DNA of 64,000 nt. Origin: Prostheceraeus crozeri (lineage: Eukaryota > Platyhelminthes > Polycladida > Euryleptidae). The stretch is taken from contig CAJQUW010006794.1 in assembly GCA_907163375.1 (NCBI GenBank), positions 1 through 64,000 on the forward strand, given 5' to 3'. Below, in pieces: positions 9,468-21,697 of the stretch. Every line of letters begins with the position of its first letter. The first letter of the stretch is position 1. Position numbers and translations under genes: made by a program. The notes below the pieces were generated by a model. That model had not been told where the DNA came from and did no database searches. It was given only the letters and a program-made list of their open reading frames with translations.

Positions 9468-11067
9468 ATTTATTTTTGCCAACTTAGTATGTTCCTGCAT
9501 GTGCCATCGTTTTGAATCAGTTTGCACTTCTAACTACATTAAGTGATGCGGTTAAACAATCTAATTTTGTGTCTATAACAGACTGACAGACTGTATACAT
9601 TCCTTTATTAATAAATACTAAAAGTCAATGTATGCCGATAAAATAGTAAAAATACTACATCGCTTTTCTTATATATAGACTTAAATTGCTTTTTGCACTA
9701 CCTTCATTTTTTAAAAAATTCTTATGAAAATACATTTGTTGGCTAGCATTGTTTGGAAATTTTCCTCTAAAATTTGCTAATAATAACGATGCTAGAAGAC
9801 AGAACCATCTAATATGATCGCTGACATTTCTGCGAAAATTTTGGGAAGTGATAATAACTGTAAATTTGTGTTATGATTTTCAATCATAGATTTAAGTAAA
9901 TGAATCTGAAGGAACAAGTATTTGCATTATTTGACATTAAGTGTAAAATATTAAAAATAAAGTGAACTGAATGAATCTTCGCCCCTCTGGCGAATTTTTT
10001 GAAGATCTTTTAAAACAATCTAGTTGCTTACTTTCTAAGTGTTATGCAACCTTTGACGGAAGGATGATCAATTTGGAACAATACTTTTGGAGTGAGAGCA
10101 CTTTTAAAATTGGAATGTTTGGAATATTTTGGCTGATTTCGGCATGTATTGACTTCCAATGTATATTGTGGCATCAATTCTTGCTGAAATAAGTTGCGAT
10201 TACATAAAGGATTCTTCTTATTTATATATAGAGATATTCACAAACGCAAAATTCTGAATTTGAAATTATATAGGTCTTATGGTATCTTGAAATTTATAAT
10301 TTCAAATATGATTTTTTCACTATTTTTGCACTTTTTAGTTCTTCATCTGATCAGAAATTATTAAAATTTTTCAGAATCATATTGGTTTTAGCCTCAGTTT
10401 CTCGATAAAATTCATCGAATTTGATTGTTTCTTCACCTGCAGAAACTAAATACTAAAATGTGCGATGTTAGTGATATTTGAGTTGAACTAAAAGTTTGAA
10501 TTATTTGACCTTTGACCTCATCTAATACAATAATGTATTCTCAGAGCGATTAATAATCATCGCTTTATTAACCACCTGAACTAGATCTTTCGATTAGTGT
10601 GTAGTTTATTAGTTTTAGTTGTCATTTTTCATTTCAAATAGTGATCGAATGGAAATTTGTGTTTAACATTGGCGGTTTTTGACCTTTTACCTTCACCTCA
10701 GCCCAGAGATGATCTTAGAAATAAAATTGATTATGTTTTTCTGAATCCACTTTCAATGCCTATTCAATTGATGTGTAGTTTGGCAAAATTGGTGCTATAG
10801 TTTGAGAGATCAGCAGTGGCGGGTGAAATTCGCCACCGCCCCTCCCCCCAGTGTGGCGAGGGTTAATCCCTATCATTCTGCTATTAAATACTGATGGCAG
10901 TTCAAACTTGGAATTCGATGAATTGGCCTGCTGAATCAAATAGAAAGAAAATTTAACAATTAGCACGTCTTATCTTAATACGAAACTTATATCTTATATT
11001 TAGCTTGGTGATATTAAAAAAATGTTGAAGGAAACAATTTCAAACACAATTTTATACCGTTCTTGAA
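9468..11067. other. AT-rich region, no gene recognised
   Basis: No repeat shared with the rest of the window and no convincing reading frame were found. The small frames at 9971-10192 and 10760-10966 have no recognisable features. Confidence 0.4.
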
Positions 11068-11075
11068 ATTAAAAG

Positions 11076-11829
11076 CAGGGATGCGGAGTCCTATAATTTT
11101 AATAGGACTCCGACTCCGGGTGACAAGCACACATAGCCTATTTTTTTTGAAAATACTGGTAACCTACATCATAGATCATTATAGGCTTACATGAACCTAG
11201 AACTGATAATTGCTGTATCAATTATTAATAAATTTTCGATGAAAGTTTAACAACTATACACCTTTTTCAAGTCGCTTTAAGTTGGGAGCATACGACCCGG
11301 CTTCTCCCATCTTGATGATATGTGCTTCGCACAGTTTTTCTCCAGCCTCTACCAGGCAGGAAAGTCACCATCTTTCTCCAAAAAATGTGAGCACACTTTC
11401 GATTTTAATATGCGCTTTGGAGGAGACATCACACACGATGATACCTTGAGAGTAAGAGACAATGTTCTCAAACAAACAACTATTTCATTTTTGTCTCTGG
11501 TGTGACCTTTGGTGCGTAGATGTGATCGAGGCTATGAAGGCTTGCCTTCTCTACTAAATCACCGAATGAAAAGACAATCCTTTTTCATTATCACGGCTAA
11601 TTCCCTCAACTTTTACAAACTTTGCATGCACTGCTGTCTCTGTACTTTGGTTTTATGCAGAAAGTTGACATCAAGACAGTGACAGCTATGCACGAGGATA
11701 AATAATTTGCTTGTATGATATTTCGGGTCTAGTTATAGGACGGAGTCCGGAGTCCTATCATTTGATAGGACTCCGACTCCAGCAAAAATGATAGGACTCC
11801 GAGACTCCGACATCGACTCCGCATCCCTG
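11076..11829. mobile_element. hAT-like MITE, complete, 754 bp
   Basis: The ends are CAGGGATGCGGAGTC and GACTCCGCATCCCTG, flanked by a perfect 8-bp duplication, ATTAAAAG (11068-11075 and 11830-11837). CAG...CTG ends and an 8-bp target are diagnostic of the hAT superfamily. Close to both ends a short word, GGAGTCCTATCA or its complement, is repeated several times, as expected for subterminal transposase-binding sites. It has no transposase, so it must be moved by a related autonomous element. Confidence 0.93.
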
Positions 11830-11837
11830 ATTAAAAG

Positions 11838-13610
11838 CATATCAATAGACCGCGAAGTGGTCGTGACTTACCCGTGGTACACATGTTTTCTAGTTCACTT
11901 TTCATGATGTCATTACTTTTCAGCGAAAAGAGTTGAAAATCTTCCTAAATTGAAATCGTTTTATCAAAAATCCGATGCTTCAGATGTCTATTTGCAATCA
12001 TTTTTTTAATTGCCTTTGCAGTTCATAGAATATTAATTTTCATTTGCGAAAATAAATCCGTCTTTTCAAATTTCGAAATGCTGCACACTACTTGCTACAT
12101 TTCAAGGTAACTTCAATGATATTTTGAAATTGTGGGAAGAATTCAATTCTTGCCATATCTTTTTGCGTGCACTATGTAATGGTAATGGCTTCCAAAAAGT
12201 GAATTCTAATTTTTGAAATCCTGTATTCAGAAAGCAAACATGTTTGTGCTGCATTATGTTGCAATAAAATTATAGCTAGAATGCTTAATTTCTGCGTGAA
12301 ATTCAATCATCCCTGTTTGAAAGTCACCCAATATACCGCCTCGATGACAGTCTAATTGCTTGTTTAATTATATACATTTGTTTGAATATAGCATGATTAT
12401 GTAATTATTAATTGTAAAGGATTTATTTTTTATTCTGATCAATAACAGGAACACATATCCTCTCGTAACGCTGGTTGTCCGTAAAGTCACACATACAAGT
12501 ACGAGTAAAAGGCTATTATTGATCTTACTTGCGTGACTTTACGGACCCAACAGAAGGATAAAATTCACAAAAACACATCTAACATCTCAGAATTTGACTT
12601 TAGTGTGAACTGTGTCCTACATGGTACAATGCATGTTTTTGGAAGTAATTAAGATGATGGCTGATAGCTGAATAATCCGGTTATCGTGTTTTGATGTTTT
12701 GTTTCTTTTGATTTTTACTAAACCTTAATTGGAAAATGACGTTCATTTGTGAGCCATTATCGATTAGTAACTGTATCTTATCTTGTATGCTTGTGTACAT
12801 TGCAGATTGTCGCATTACATTGTGATAAATTTGATCACAAGGCATTTGAGTGAATTTCAGTGCTATGATAGGAATGCTTTATATAGAATTATAGGCCTAC
12901 ATCTTATATAGAGATTTAATTTGATTAAACAGAACTGAATGAAATTTCCATTGATACTATAATGTCATTCAAAACTTTGAAACTGATCTACGTGAAACAT
13001 GAGATCATCACTACATGCCCAAGTGAACATGTGTGCTTCTTTATTTCTACCAAAATTAGGATTTTTCCTAAACTTTATTGGATTGGAAAGTAAAACCTGA
13101 ACAACAACAGTCATAAAAGACGCTATTTGAATTGCATTATGATAATGGCAAATTATTTTTATACCTTAACGTCGCAATTTAAGCTAATTAAGTAATCCAC
13201 CGAGACTAAATCAAGGCTTGATAAACACCTTTTTTCCGAAAGAATTTCAAATTCACTTAGAATGCTTCTATCTGCATGCGTTTCACATTGAAAGCATGTA
13301 CCTAAACACTACCCCACCAGATAATAGAATTGTGATTATGTGGGTACCTTACATAATTTAGGATTTGCACGCGGAGATTTTGAAAAACATGCTCAAGCGA
13401 ATTGATCGGATTATGCCAGGCTCATTCGATTATTCGCATTTGACTTTGCGACAACGAGGGGCAATGTTTTAGAAATTGAGCATTTTGTGGCCTGGTCTTA
13501 GCATAATCAGCATGAACATATTTTCTGAATTATTAAATTTTATTATCAAATTATTTAATATTTCTGAATATTAAATTTTTGGATGTGTTTTGGAAAATGC
13601 TAAATTTGTC
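11838..13610. other. AT-rich region with one small hairpin
   Basis: No gene recognised. The only structure seen is the inverted repeat at 12479-12546, listed separately. Confidence 0.4.
12479..12546. repeat. Inverted repeat GTCCGTAAAGTCAC
   Basis: GTCCGTAAAGTCAC at 12479-12492 and its exact complement at 12533-12546 enclose 40 bases. It may be a very small MITE or a local foldback; no target duplication is evident. Confidence 0.6.
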
Positions 13611-14236
13611 CATAGAGCAAATGTATTGCAGAGTGGCAATTCAATTTTGATTAAATCCCCAATGTGTATGTAGCTTCCATTTAATTAAATTAACTGAAGT
13701 TGAGACCCACTGAAACTACACGGATTTGATTGATTATGGTGGCAATGCAGATGAAAGAATAGTATTTTTCAAATCCTCCGTGTCATGACAACCTAGGAAA
13801 TGTAATATGCTTATTTAACTAGCAATTCGATAGGTGACTACTTTAATATGATCAGTCTTAGAAATTAGAGTTTTTTTCTCAAGCGCGATCAAATCACAAA
13901 CTAGTGTACCTGCCACTAAGAGAGCAAAATGTCATAATCGCATGTACTTGCATTGCTCCATATCCATTTGAAGCCTTGTAGGACTACGGACAGGATTTTA
14001 TTATTATTATACGTTTCACGCTTCTTATATAGAGGTACCAAATCGCTAGTAAATAAACACAGGAATAATTTTCAAAAATTTAACCCAAAAATTGATCAAA
14101 CAATCAATTTTTTTGACTGTAGGAGAGCAATCTCTGAAAAAAGTTGAATCCTTTGATATAAAAGTTTCCACTGTATGCTGAGTTTTTTTTTGAGTTGACA
14201 CTCTACGTACTACTGTATATGCATACTGACTCTATA
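13611..14236 (+). mobile_element. MITE family A, copy 1
   Basis: It starts CATAGAGCAAATGTATTGCAG and ends ...CATACTGACTCTATA, with the family landmarks AAATCCCCAATGTGTAT near the left end and GTTGACACTCTACGTA near the right. It is shorter and older than copy 2. The flanking octamers match poorly. Confidence 0.75.
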
Positions 14237-15572
14237 CATTTACCATTCTTTGAGGTCTGATACCTGATTCCAGTTTCGAGACAAGACAGAAAGGAAGGAT
14301 GCCTTTCTTGGAATTTTGAACTTTTGGATGCTTGGTTGATTAATGCAAGTTAAATTGATATCCACAATTCCCTTCTGACGTTTAACTTGATTGATGCATG
14401 ATAAACAACTGTTAAAGATTGAGGAGCAAAGCACAGGTATCCACTCTTCTTACCCGCTACAAAACTGAAAGCATTCATAAATAGTCTGAATACTAGATCA
14501 CACATACATCCGATCGAATCGAGTAATAGTCAAGATTTATTCATCTCTCACATTTCTTCAAAGTGAAAAGAAAGCACCACGCAAATGTCTTGCACATGCA
14601 TACAAAGGGATATTGAGCAATTCGAACGGTATTGATTCATTTGTCACTTCGATAGAAGTAGTGATGAAAATTTTCCGTAAAATTTTGAATCAAAATTTTT
14701 CATGGAAAATTTTGGAAATTTTTTGATTTTTTGTGGTAGGCCCTGTAATTTGACTGCTTCGACAGCCGAGGCAGCTGCGCACCAATAGAATGGGTCTAGA
14801 ACTCTTGATTTTATCATTATTTCGAATAAAACGATCTTGAAAAATGGAAAATTTTGAATTTTTGTGATATAATGTTTTCGTTTACTACCACAGCCGAGGC
14901 ATGGACACATCAATAGAATTGTTTTAAAACTCTTGATTTCATCATGTTATTCCGATTAAAACGATCGATCGTAGCAATACGAGTCACGTTCGCGGATTTT
15001 TTAGCATTCCTTTGCTTGTGGCAATTTGTTAGCATTTTTAATCATTACACAGATACCGTTTGGGATGACGTGATTTTTTTCCTTTACAATAGGGGTATAA
15101 TTTTGAAGATTCAGTGTAAAAGATCTGGACCAAAAATAATGCAGCTTATTTGTTAGTTTGCTTATAGCTTTGAAGTTAAGCTTTATTATGCAGCGTTGAT
15201 TATAATGATACAAATTCTCCATGTGTTGATGAACATGTGAAGCATAAGCACACAGTCCACCACAGCATTATACATGTGCGACCAAATTGGAAGATATATA
15301 AAGACTGTAAACTCGTGAAATATTTGGAAATTAAAGATATCTGTGATGAGTAAAAGAATATCTATGATAGCTTCTAACTTCTGGCGTGTTGTCCGATATC
15401 TTAGTTGAGGACAAACTACACATCTTCCATTTCTAGTTCAGATGGTTTTGATAGTTCCAAATCGATTTCAGATCTACCCAAATAATTTTCAGACATTTTC
15501 AGATGAATTGGAGAATCTCCAGTTGAATTTAAGATCCTTTCAAAGTTGAATTTCTGACAGATATCTGGAACA
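14237..15572. other. No gene recognised; degenerate tandem duplication inside
   Basis: Within it, 14690-14966 holds two diverged copies of a unit of about 130 bp. The shared words are CAATAGAAT, CTTGATTT.ATCAT and GAATAAAACGATC, at 14782-14836 and 14911-14966. No coding signal was found. Confidence 0.5.
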
Positions 15573-15719
15573 AGGCAAAGAGGAAGACCCCGACGAACGT
15601 GGATGGACGACATTCTGGAGTGGATTGGAGGAACGGCAATCGAGCGCGTGAGAGGAGTGGACGATAGAGAGAAATGGCGATCTTCTGTGCTTCAATGGGT
15701 GCACCAACCGCCTCCATAG
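15573..15719 (+). pseudogene. LINE ORF2 C-terminal tail
   Basis: A 48-residue frame carries the RGRPRRTWMDDILEWIGG motif followed by RVRGVDDREKWR and a stop. This is the characteristic end of the reverse-transcriptase ORF of several non-LTR retrotransposon clades. Everything upstream of it is missing or unrecognisable, so this is a 5'-truncated copy. The 3' untranslated part probably runs to about 15745, where repeat D begins. Confidence 0.75.
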
Positions 15720-15744
15720 AGGCTACGGTCATGAGTGAATGAGT

Positions 15745-16875
15745 GATTCTGATCATTATTAAAAAAGATATCAAGCGAGCGAAGAAACGTTCACAAGCTT
15801 CTCTGTAGAACTTGACATCACCTGCGTCCATAGAGTAAGTATATTAGGTAGAGTGGTAGATCAGCATTTATCAAATCCCCAATGTGTATACACTTGGTAT
15901 ACGATTTTATTAAATGAATTCAAGGGAGATATGTACAGTCGGAATTGTTTCCAAATGTGAGATACGCAAATTTATACAGTTTTGAAGAAATTACAACGGA
16001 ATTGACTGATCATGATACCGCAAAGCAGAAGGAAATTATATTATTTTAAAGATTGTCCGTATCATGACAGCCTTGGATAGGTCATGTTTGTTAAATTAGC
16101 AACTCGATGACTTGCTATTGCTTTCATGATGAACCTCAAGAGAGTCATTTATAAGCAACCTGCCACTGGTAGAGCAAAATTACATAATCAAAGACAATGA
16201 TTTCAATTAACTTTGAAAGATGTAAATGGGTCCACATCACTATTCAGATTCAAGAAATGAAACATGAATTTAGTGAATCATAAATCATGCTGGTGAAAAG
16301 TGAATTAAAAACTTCAAATTTCAGCCAAGAAAGCACGAATAATATCGTGATTTTTTCATGAAGACTTCCATACTAATGCTGTTCATGAAATTCCCTTGAT
16401 AATCAGCTTGTTTTCCGCTCAGTTAGGATGCTTATCATCAAACATTCATTCCTTTTGATATCCAACTTGTTTTATACTACTTACAACGGGGAGTCATCTC
16501 GGTAGTATTTAAATTGGCAAAATTTTGACTTTTTTAAAACTGCTCAAATAATTGTTTGGACAACGGGAACGTAATCTCCGCAAAAACTGAATCTTTTGAT
16601 ATAAAAATTTTCACTGTATACAGATACTTTTATTGAGTCGACACTCTACTTATATATCCCTACTCTATGCCTGCGTCATTTTGCTGTATGATCCAGTTGA
16701 TAGCAGACACTGAAACTTCGCACAATTTTACGTGTCTAATGTTGAACTGGCTGTTCATTGTTCGATTACTATGGCATTATGTCAGCAGATTGTGCCATTT
16801 CATTAGCATTTCGTGCTACATGCTCCAATGTTTCCTTTCTAGTCAAACAGAAGAAGAGACGACCTGTCTCATTCT
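15745..16875 (-). repeat. Interspersed repeat D, copy 2, split by MITE A
   Basis: It is the reverse complement of 7525-7769 plus 9302-9318. The family A MITE at 15829-16669 interrupts it. Removing the MITE and one copy of the 8-bp target gives a continuous match to copy 1. Confidence 0.65.
15829..16669 (+). mobile_element. MITE family A, copy 2, complete, 841 bp
   Basis: This is the reference copy. The ends are CATAGAGTAAGTATATTAGG and its approximate complement ATATCCCTACTCTATG. The flanks carry a perfect 8-bp duplication, CCTGCGTC (15821-15828 and 16670-16677). CA-starting inverted repeats of about 30 bp with an 8-bp target fit the P superfamily best, with hAT as the alternative. It is non-coding. 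Confidence 0.88.
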
Positions 16876-17832
16876 GTGTTTAACTATGATTAAAAATGAA
16901 GAGTAATTTCTAGAAAGCATCAATATCAGATAGTCTACATTCTTAACCATCACAAGACCTATTTTACTTTTCGGATTCAGATAAGAAAAGAACAAAGAGA
17001 AAAAGTGCTTTGCCGCTGATTCAACAAATGCAAACAATTCAGACGCGTCATTCATTTTTTAAAATCATTTATGTCAGGTTTTAGATGATATTGTGTTGAA
17101 AATAGCCACTCGATTAATTTCGAATATATTTCAAAATCATCGTCTGGAAAATTTCTAGCATTTTAGTATTTTTAAAATTTTACAATAACCATGCAATTGT
17201 GATGGAGTAATTTTTACTCTACTGCAACACTGCCAGGCAGGTATTTCGCATTTCGAAATGCACTCTGTTTATATCTACAAACATTTGTTCTTCCATCTAT
17301 GAATATAACAATAATCATTTAGACACAGTTTGTGAACAACATCATTGATCGATTATTTAACAATTTATCCTGATGCATTGCAAATCTTGTATTGTAAATG
17401 CGCACTCACTTTTCTAATCTTTCGTATATTTCAGGGGTTTTCAAACTTTTTCGCGCCCACTATAAAATTGTCGACGCCAGACGACGTAAATTTCGATGTT
17501 CAGTTGACGGTATTGATCATAATTTACCACGTTCTCATAACTATTCCTACATTTACGACAAAGTATCATCTACGACGGTGTATCTAACAAAAGTGTTCGG
17601 TGAAGTAAACAGAAAGCAGCATCCGGAATCGAACTTTAGTGCATCTATTAAAACGTTCATACAAAAAAGTTGAGTCTCAATGAGAAGTGAGCCTGTCTGG
17701 ACAGCTTTCAAAAAATCGCACTACTTCGAAGAATGTTGCAACCGAAGATCTGAAGAAACATTGAGGTGGTTGCGGAATTTGTTTTTCAGATATGCAAGAC
17801 GAGAGAATCCTTTTCGCACAAATGTGTAGATG
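16876..17832. other. No recognised gene; unassigned frame at 17398-17673
   Basis: A frame of 91 codons at 17398-17673 reads GVFKLFRAHYKIVDARRRK... and is preceded by an acceptor-like TATTTCAG at 17428-17435. It could be an exon, but I do not recognise the product and there is no second exon in view. Confidence 0.3.
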
Positions 17833-18371
17833 TAGTCCGGGGGCTGAGGGGGTTGAGTGTGCAAAAATATGTCCCCGCATTTTGAATCTTGATTCTTGTA
17901 AAGGACCCCTAGGATGATTAAAAAACTTGGGTAGACATTCCAGATCGAGGACCTTGACCCCTAAAATCAAAATGGCGTCCAAGATGGCCGCCACGTCATT
18001 GCTGTCATAATAACAGAGCATAGAAGTCACAAAGCATAGTGATAATGGAGTCTAATCCCAGGTTATCAGGGTCGAGCAATCTATTGAGACTATTTACAAG
18101 CCAATTCAACCATCTCATGGTCAATTAAATGTGAAATGGCCGCCCCATGAGGCCACCAAAATCCAAGAAATATTCATTTTCTATGATAATTTTATGCTTT
18201 TGGTTACAGAAGTGCCATAGCATAGTGATAATGGAGTCTATTCCCAGGTTATCAGGGTCGAGCAATCTATTGAGACTATTTACAAGCCAATTCAACCATC
18301 TTATGGTCAAATAAATGGAAAATGGCCGCCCTATTTCTGACTGCTAAATTGTAAGGAACCGGCTTAATGAT

Positions 18372-18791
18372 TTGTTTTTTAGGACCATTGTCTCGGAGTA
18401 TATCCTAGATGTAATTGCTATCTGTAAATGTAAAATAATGCAAAATGTAGTTGTTCATTTCATAAGCCTGTGTTCACTTGATACAATAACCGTTTCGCTC
18501 AACTATCTACCAATCACTGGTGTCGTCATTGCATCGTCATCACGAAAGGGAATGCTTTTATACAACTTCGATGGTGTGAAGAATGCCAAGTTCATCTACG
18601 ATACGATCCGCCACACTCCAATGAAGTTCCGGAATGGTGAGTCATTTTTTTGTGAAAACCTTCCATCAAACCTTAAAACAGGACTCCTTGTTTCAGCTCA
18701 TGCGTTGCTTGAACTGATGTCATTCTTTGTGTTCTTATCAGTGCTACTATCTTACGACGTACGAGTATGTGTATACAGAATGCATCGCTGA
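18372..18791 (+). CDS. Unassigned open frame inside the 186-bp-array element
   Basis: A frame of 139 codons lies in the core of the element. The stretch ITGVVIASSSRKGMLLYNF...HTPMKFRNG ends at a strong splice-donor-like word, AATG/GTGAGT, at 18631-18640, so the real exon may stop there. Phase does not fit the obvious acceptor at 19158. No family recognised. Confidence 0.25.
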   Translation: MFFRTIVSEYILDVIAICKCKIMQNVVVHFISLCSLDTITVSLNYLPITGVVIASSSRKGMLLYNFDGVKNAKFIYDTIRHTPMKFRNGESFFCENLPSNLKTGLLVSAHALLELMSFFVFLSVLLSYDVRVCVYRMHR

Positions 18792-19138
18792 TTACGCTTC
18801 CTATACCGGGTATACCAAATATCTACATACATTGATAACTATGCCTATTTAATCAAGTAGTATGACTTAATTATATGCCTCATTTAACAAGACTTAGCAT
18901 TATGTATAGCTATACTAATAGCTATATATTTACTCCTTTAGTGTATTACTTTGCCACACCCAAAGGATTTTCATTTCAGCATGCCAAACTGGCCATCTTC
19001 TATTCAGAAGTAGATTCCAGGGAATGGCCTCCCTGACGGGAGCCCAGAAACTATGCTCAAATTTGATATGCATCACATTAATATTTGACTATCTTGTAAA
19101 TAATCGTCTTTAGGTTTCTTTTGCTATCTTTCTCAACC

Positions 19139-19501
19139 ATGCTCCTTTTTGCTTTCAGGATCCACACTGTCCGAATGACAGAAATGGAAGGAATTCCTCT
19201 AAAGAGAAGTCAATCAGGGTTGCCACATGTCGATGTTAAAAAGTGCATCATTTGTCAGACAAATACAGCAGAAGCAACTAGCAGCACAGCAGAATCAAGA
19301 CTGAAAATTCTCGAATCGTCTAGAATACGCAATGACGTCGTTGCAAGAAGATTGGAACAAGTAAATCAAGATGACTTTGTATATCATGTTACTAACAAAT
19401 GCTATAAGTTGTATACTCTTAAGAAGACCCTAGATCGAATGAATATATATCTGATATATATTGTCACAAAAACTGCATCCGAAATTATGGCTTGTAAATA
19501 G
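19139..19501 (+). CDS. Cysteine-motif protein fragment inside the element
   Basis: A frame of about 120 codons preceded by an acceptor-like TTGCTTTCAG (19149-19158). It encodes KKCIICQTN, then RLKILESSRIRNDVVARRL, then FVYHVTNKCYKLYTLKK. A CxxC pair, a charged helix and a later cysteine in YHV..KCYK.YT form a pattern I recall from uncharacterised, repeat-rich invertebrate proteins, probably element-borne. The frame runs out into the right-hand 186-bp array, so the C-terminus is missing or in another exon. Confidence 0.35.
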   Translation: MLLFAFRIHTVRMTEMEGIPLKRSQSGLPHVDVKKCIICQTNTAEATSSTAESRLKILESSRIRNDVVARRLEQVNQDDFVYHVTNKCYKLYTLKKTLDRMNIYLIYIVTKTASEIMACK

Positions 19502-20130
19502 TCTCAATAGATTGCTCGACCCTGATAACCTGGGAATAGACTCCATTATCACTATGCTATGGCACTTCTGTAACCAAAAGCATAAAATTATCATAGAAAA
19601 TGAATATTTCTTGGATTTTGGTGGCCTCATGGGGCGGCCATTTCGCATTTAATTGACCATGAGATGGTTGAATTGGCTTGTAAATAGTCTCAATAGATTG
19701 CTCGACCCTGATAACCTGGGGATAGACTCCATTATCACTATGCCATGGTACTTTTGTAACCAAAAGCATCAAACTAGCATAAAAATGAATATTTCTTGGA
19801 TTTTGGTGGCCTCATGGGGCGGCCATTTCACATTTAATTGACCATGAGATGGTTGAATTGGCTTGTAAATAGTCTCAATAGATTGCTCGACCCTGATAAC
19901 CTGGGATTAGACTCCATTATCACTATGCTTTGTGACTTCTATGCTCTGTTATTATGACAGCAATGACGTGGCGGCCATCTTGGACGCCATTTTGATTTTA
20001 GGGGTCAAGGTCCTCGATCTGGAATGTCTACCCAAGTTTTTTAATCATCCTAGGGGTCCTTTACAAGAATCAAGATTCAAAATGCGGGGACATATTTTTG
20101 CACACTCAACCCCCCTCAGCCCCCAGACTA

Positions 20131-20536
20131 ATGGAAAACGAACAAGGATTCGTATGCGAGAAATTTCAGTCATTCAACTGTTCAAGTAGATATTCATTTG
20201 CCTCTAGCGTTCTGCTGTGCATTTCTCCAATACCGGGTCAAAGAATAAGTGAGGCAGTCTTGGCGGAAGCCATTGCGACGCATCCTCCCTCCATCGAAAA
20301 GATTATCAATCCCCTTTTCAAACCCTGCAATATTTCATTTTAGCTGCTCATAAAGCTGCTCATAGTTGTGTTTGCGTGCTGATAATACAAATTTGTGCAT
20401 CAAGTTCAATTAGCCTAATTGTTGCTTGATGTCTAGAGACTGTGTCACTAAAAACATGAAATCATTCTAACAATGGTCCAGATAGTTTTATACTCAGTTG
20501 TAGGATTCAACGCACGTCGCACACTGACTGATCCAT
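20131..20536. other. No gene recognised
   Basis: Unique-looking DNA between two mobile elements. A short frame continues from inside the element to 20343 without recognisable content. Confidence 0.4.
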
Positions 20537-21322
20537 AGAGTAGATTAGGTAGAGTAGCAACTTAGCATCTATTAAATCCCCATTGTGTGTACAGTTTCGA
20601 TTTTATTAAATGAACTCGAGTAGACACCCACATACCACATGTGAGATATGTAATTTTTACACTTTTGGAGAAATTGACACGGATTTGACTGATCATGACA
20701 ACAATACAGAAGGAATAGCAGTATTTTGCAAATTGTCTGTGTCATGTCAACCTTGGAGAAGTAATATAGTTTGTCAAATTCACAATTCTCCGGGCTACTA
20801 ATGTTCAGCTTTATTAATAGGAGCATTTTCTTAAGCGTGATCATATCACAAAGCCTACCACTGAAAGAGCAAAACATCATAATCAAAGACAGAGATCAAA
20901 TTTTTTACTTTAAAAGATATGTAAATGGGTCCACATTACTATTCAAAAAATGAAACACAAATTTAGTGAATCATAAAATTATGCCGATGAAAATTGAATT
21001 GAATACTAGAATTTTCACCCAAGACGCAAAATAAGATCTCACCTTTTCCATGAAGACCTGCGTTTTAATATGACTCGACTCATCAAATTTCCCTGATAAT
21101 CAGATCAATCTCCGCTTAATTAATATGCCTGTTATTAAATACTATTCCCCTTTAACACCTATAAGATATTCATACTACTTATATAGTGGCTTCACGTCGG
21201 TAGTACACAAATACAGGAATAATCTGCAAAAAATTTTGCATCTCAAAATTGTTTAAATTATTTTTTGGACCGCAGAAACATAATCTCCGCAAAAGACTGA
21301 ATCTTTTGCCATAAAAATATGA
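20537..21322 (+). mobile_element. MITE family A, copy 3 (left part)
   Basis: It begins CATAGAGTAGATTAGGTAGAG and follows the family sequence to about CTGAATCTTTTGCC at 21310. The right end is missing. It faces copy 4, with 375 bases of unrelated sequence between. Confidence 0.75.
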
Positions 21323-21697
21323 AGGAAAGACATACATTCGACATCTAGAGAACATTTCCTTTTCATGAACATGTATCAGCCTACAGCAAAATGTGCCCTC
21401 TGAAGTTCATTCGATCGACAAAGTGCTTGCAACCACAGACTTAAACAACCGGCACGAGAAGCTGTTCTCTTGCTGCTTTGTCAATGGCGACAATTTTGGA
21501 ATACAACACATCCATCAACACATGACAACAGCGACTGCACAAACAACACATGACTGCACATTTATAATTCCATCATATAGCCATTCCCGTATGATTCCTG
21601 ACGTCGAACATAGAAATACGTTTACTTGGGTCTCCAGTACTGGTCTTCCTATCAACTTGGTCAAAAGCAGGGCAATTTGGATACCAAAGTCACGGCC
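21323..21697. other. Spacer between opposed family A copies
   Basis: It contains a frame of 104 codons (21393-21707) with no recognisable domain. It could be captured sequence between two head-to-head MITE halves. Confidence 0.35.

Larger units (their letters stand above)
17833..20130. mobile_element. Inverted-repeat element with 186-bp subterminal arrays
   Basis: The outer ends are TAGTCCGGGGGCTGAGG (17833) and its near complement ending at 20130. Terminal inverted repeats run about 230 bp inward (to about 18060 and from about 19900). Next, on each side, come tandem copies of a unit of about 186 bp: two on the left (18041-18330) and three on the right (19490-19920), in opposite orientation. 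The terminal TA could be target duplication, giving a core of 17835-20128. The centre holds two possible exons. I cannot assign a superfamily. Confidence 0.8.

Noticed and set aside
18631-19158. Joining the donor at 18635 to the acceptor at 19158 as one spliced element gene
   Set aside because: The phases do not fit the two open frames, giving an early stop; another exon or splice site would be needed.
19490-19920. Regular repeats as a CRISPR array
   Set aside because: The units are 186 bp, without short repeat/spacer alternation, occur inverted at both ends of one element, and the DNA is animal nuclear.
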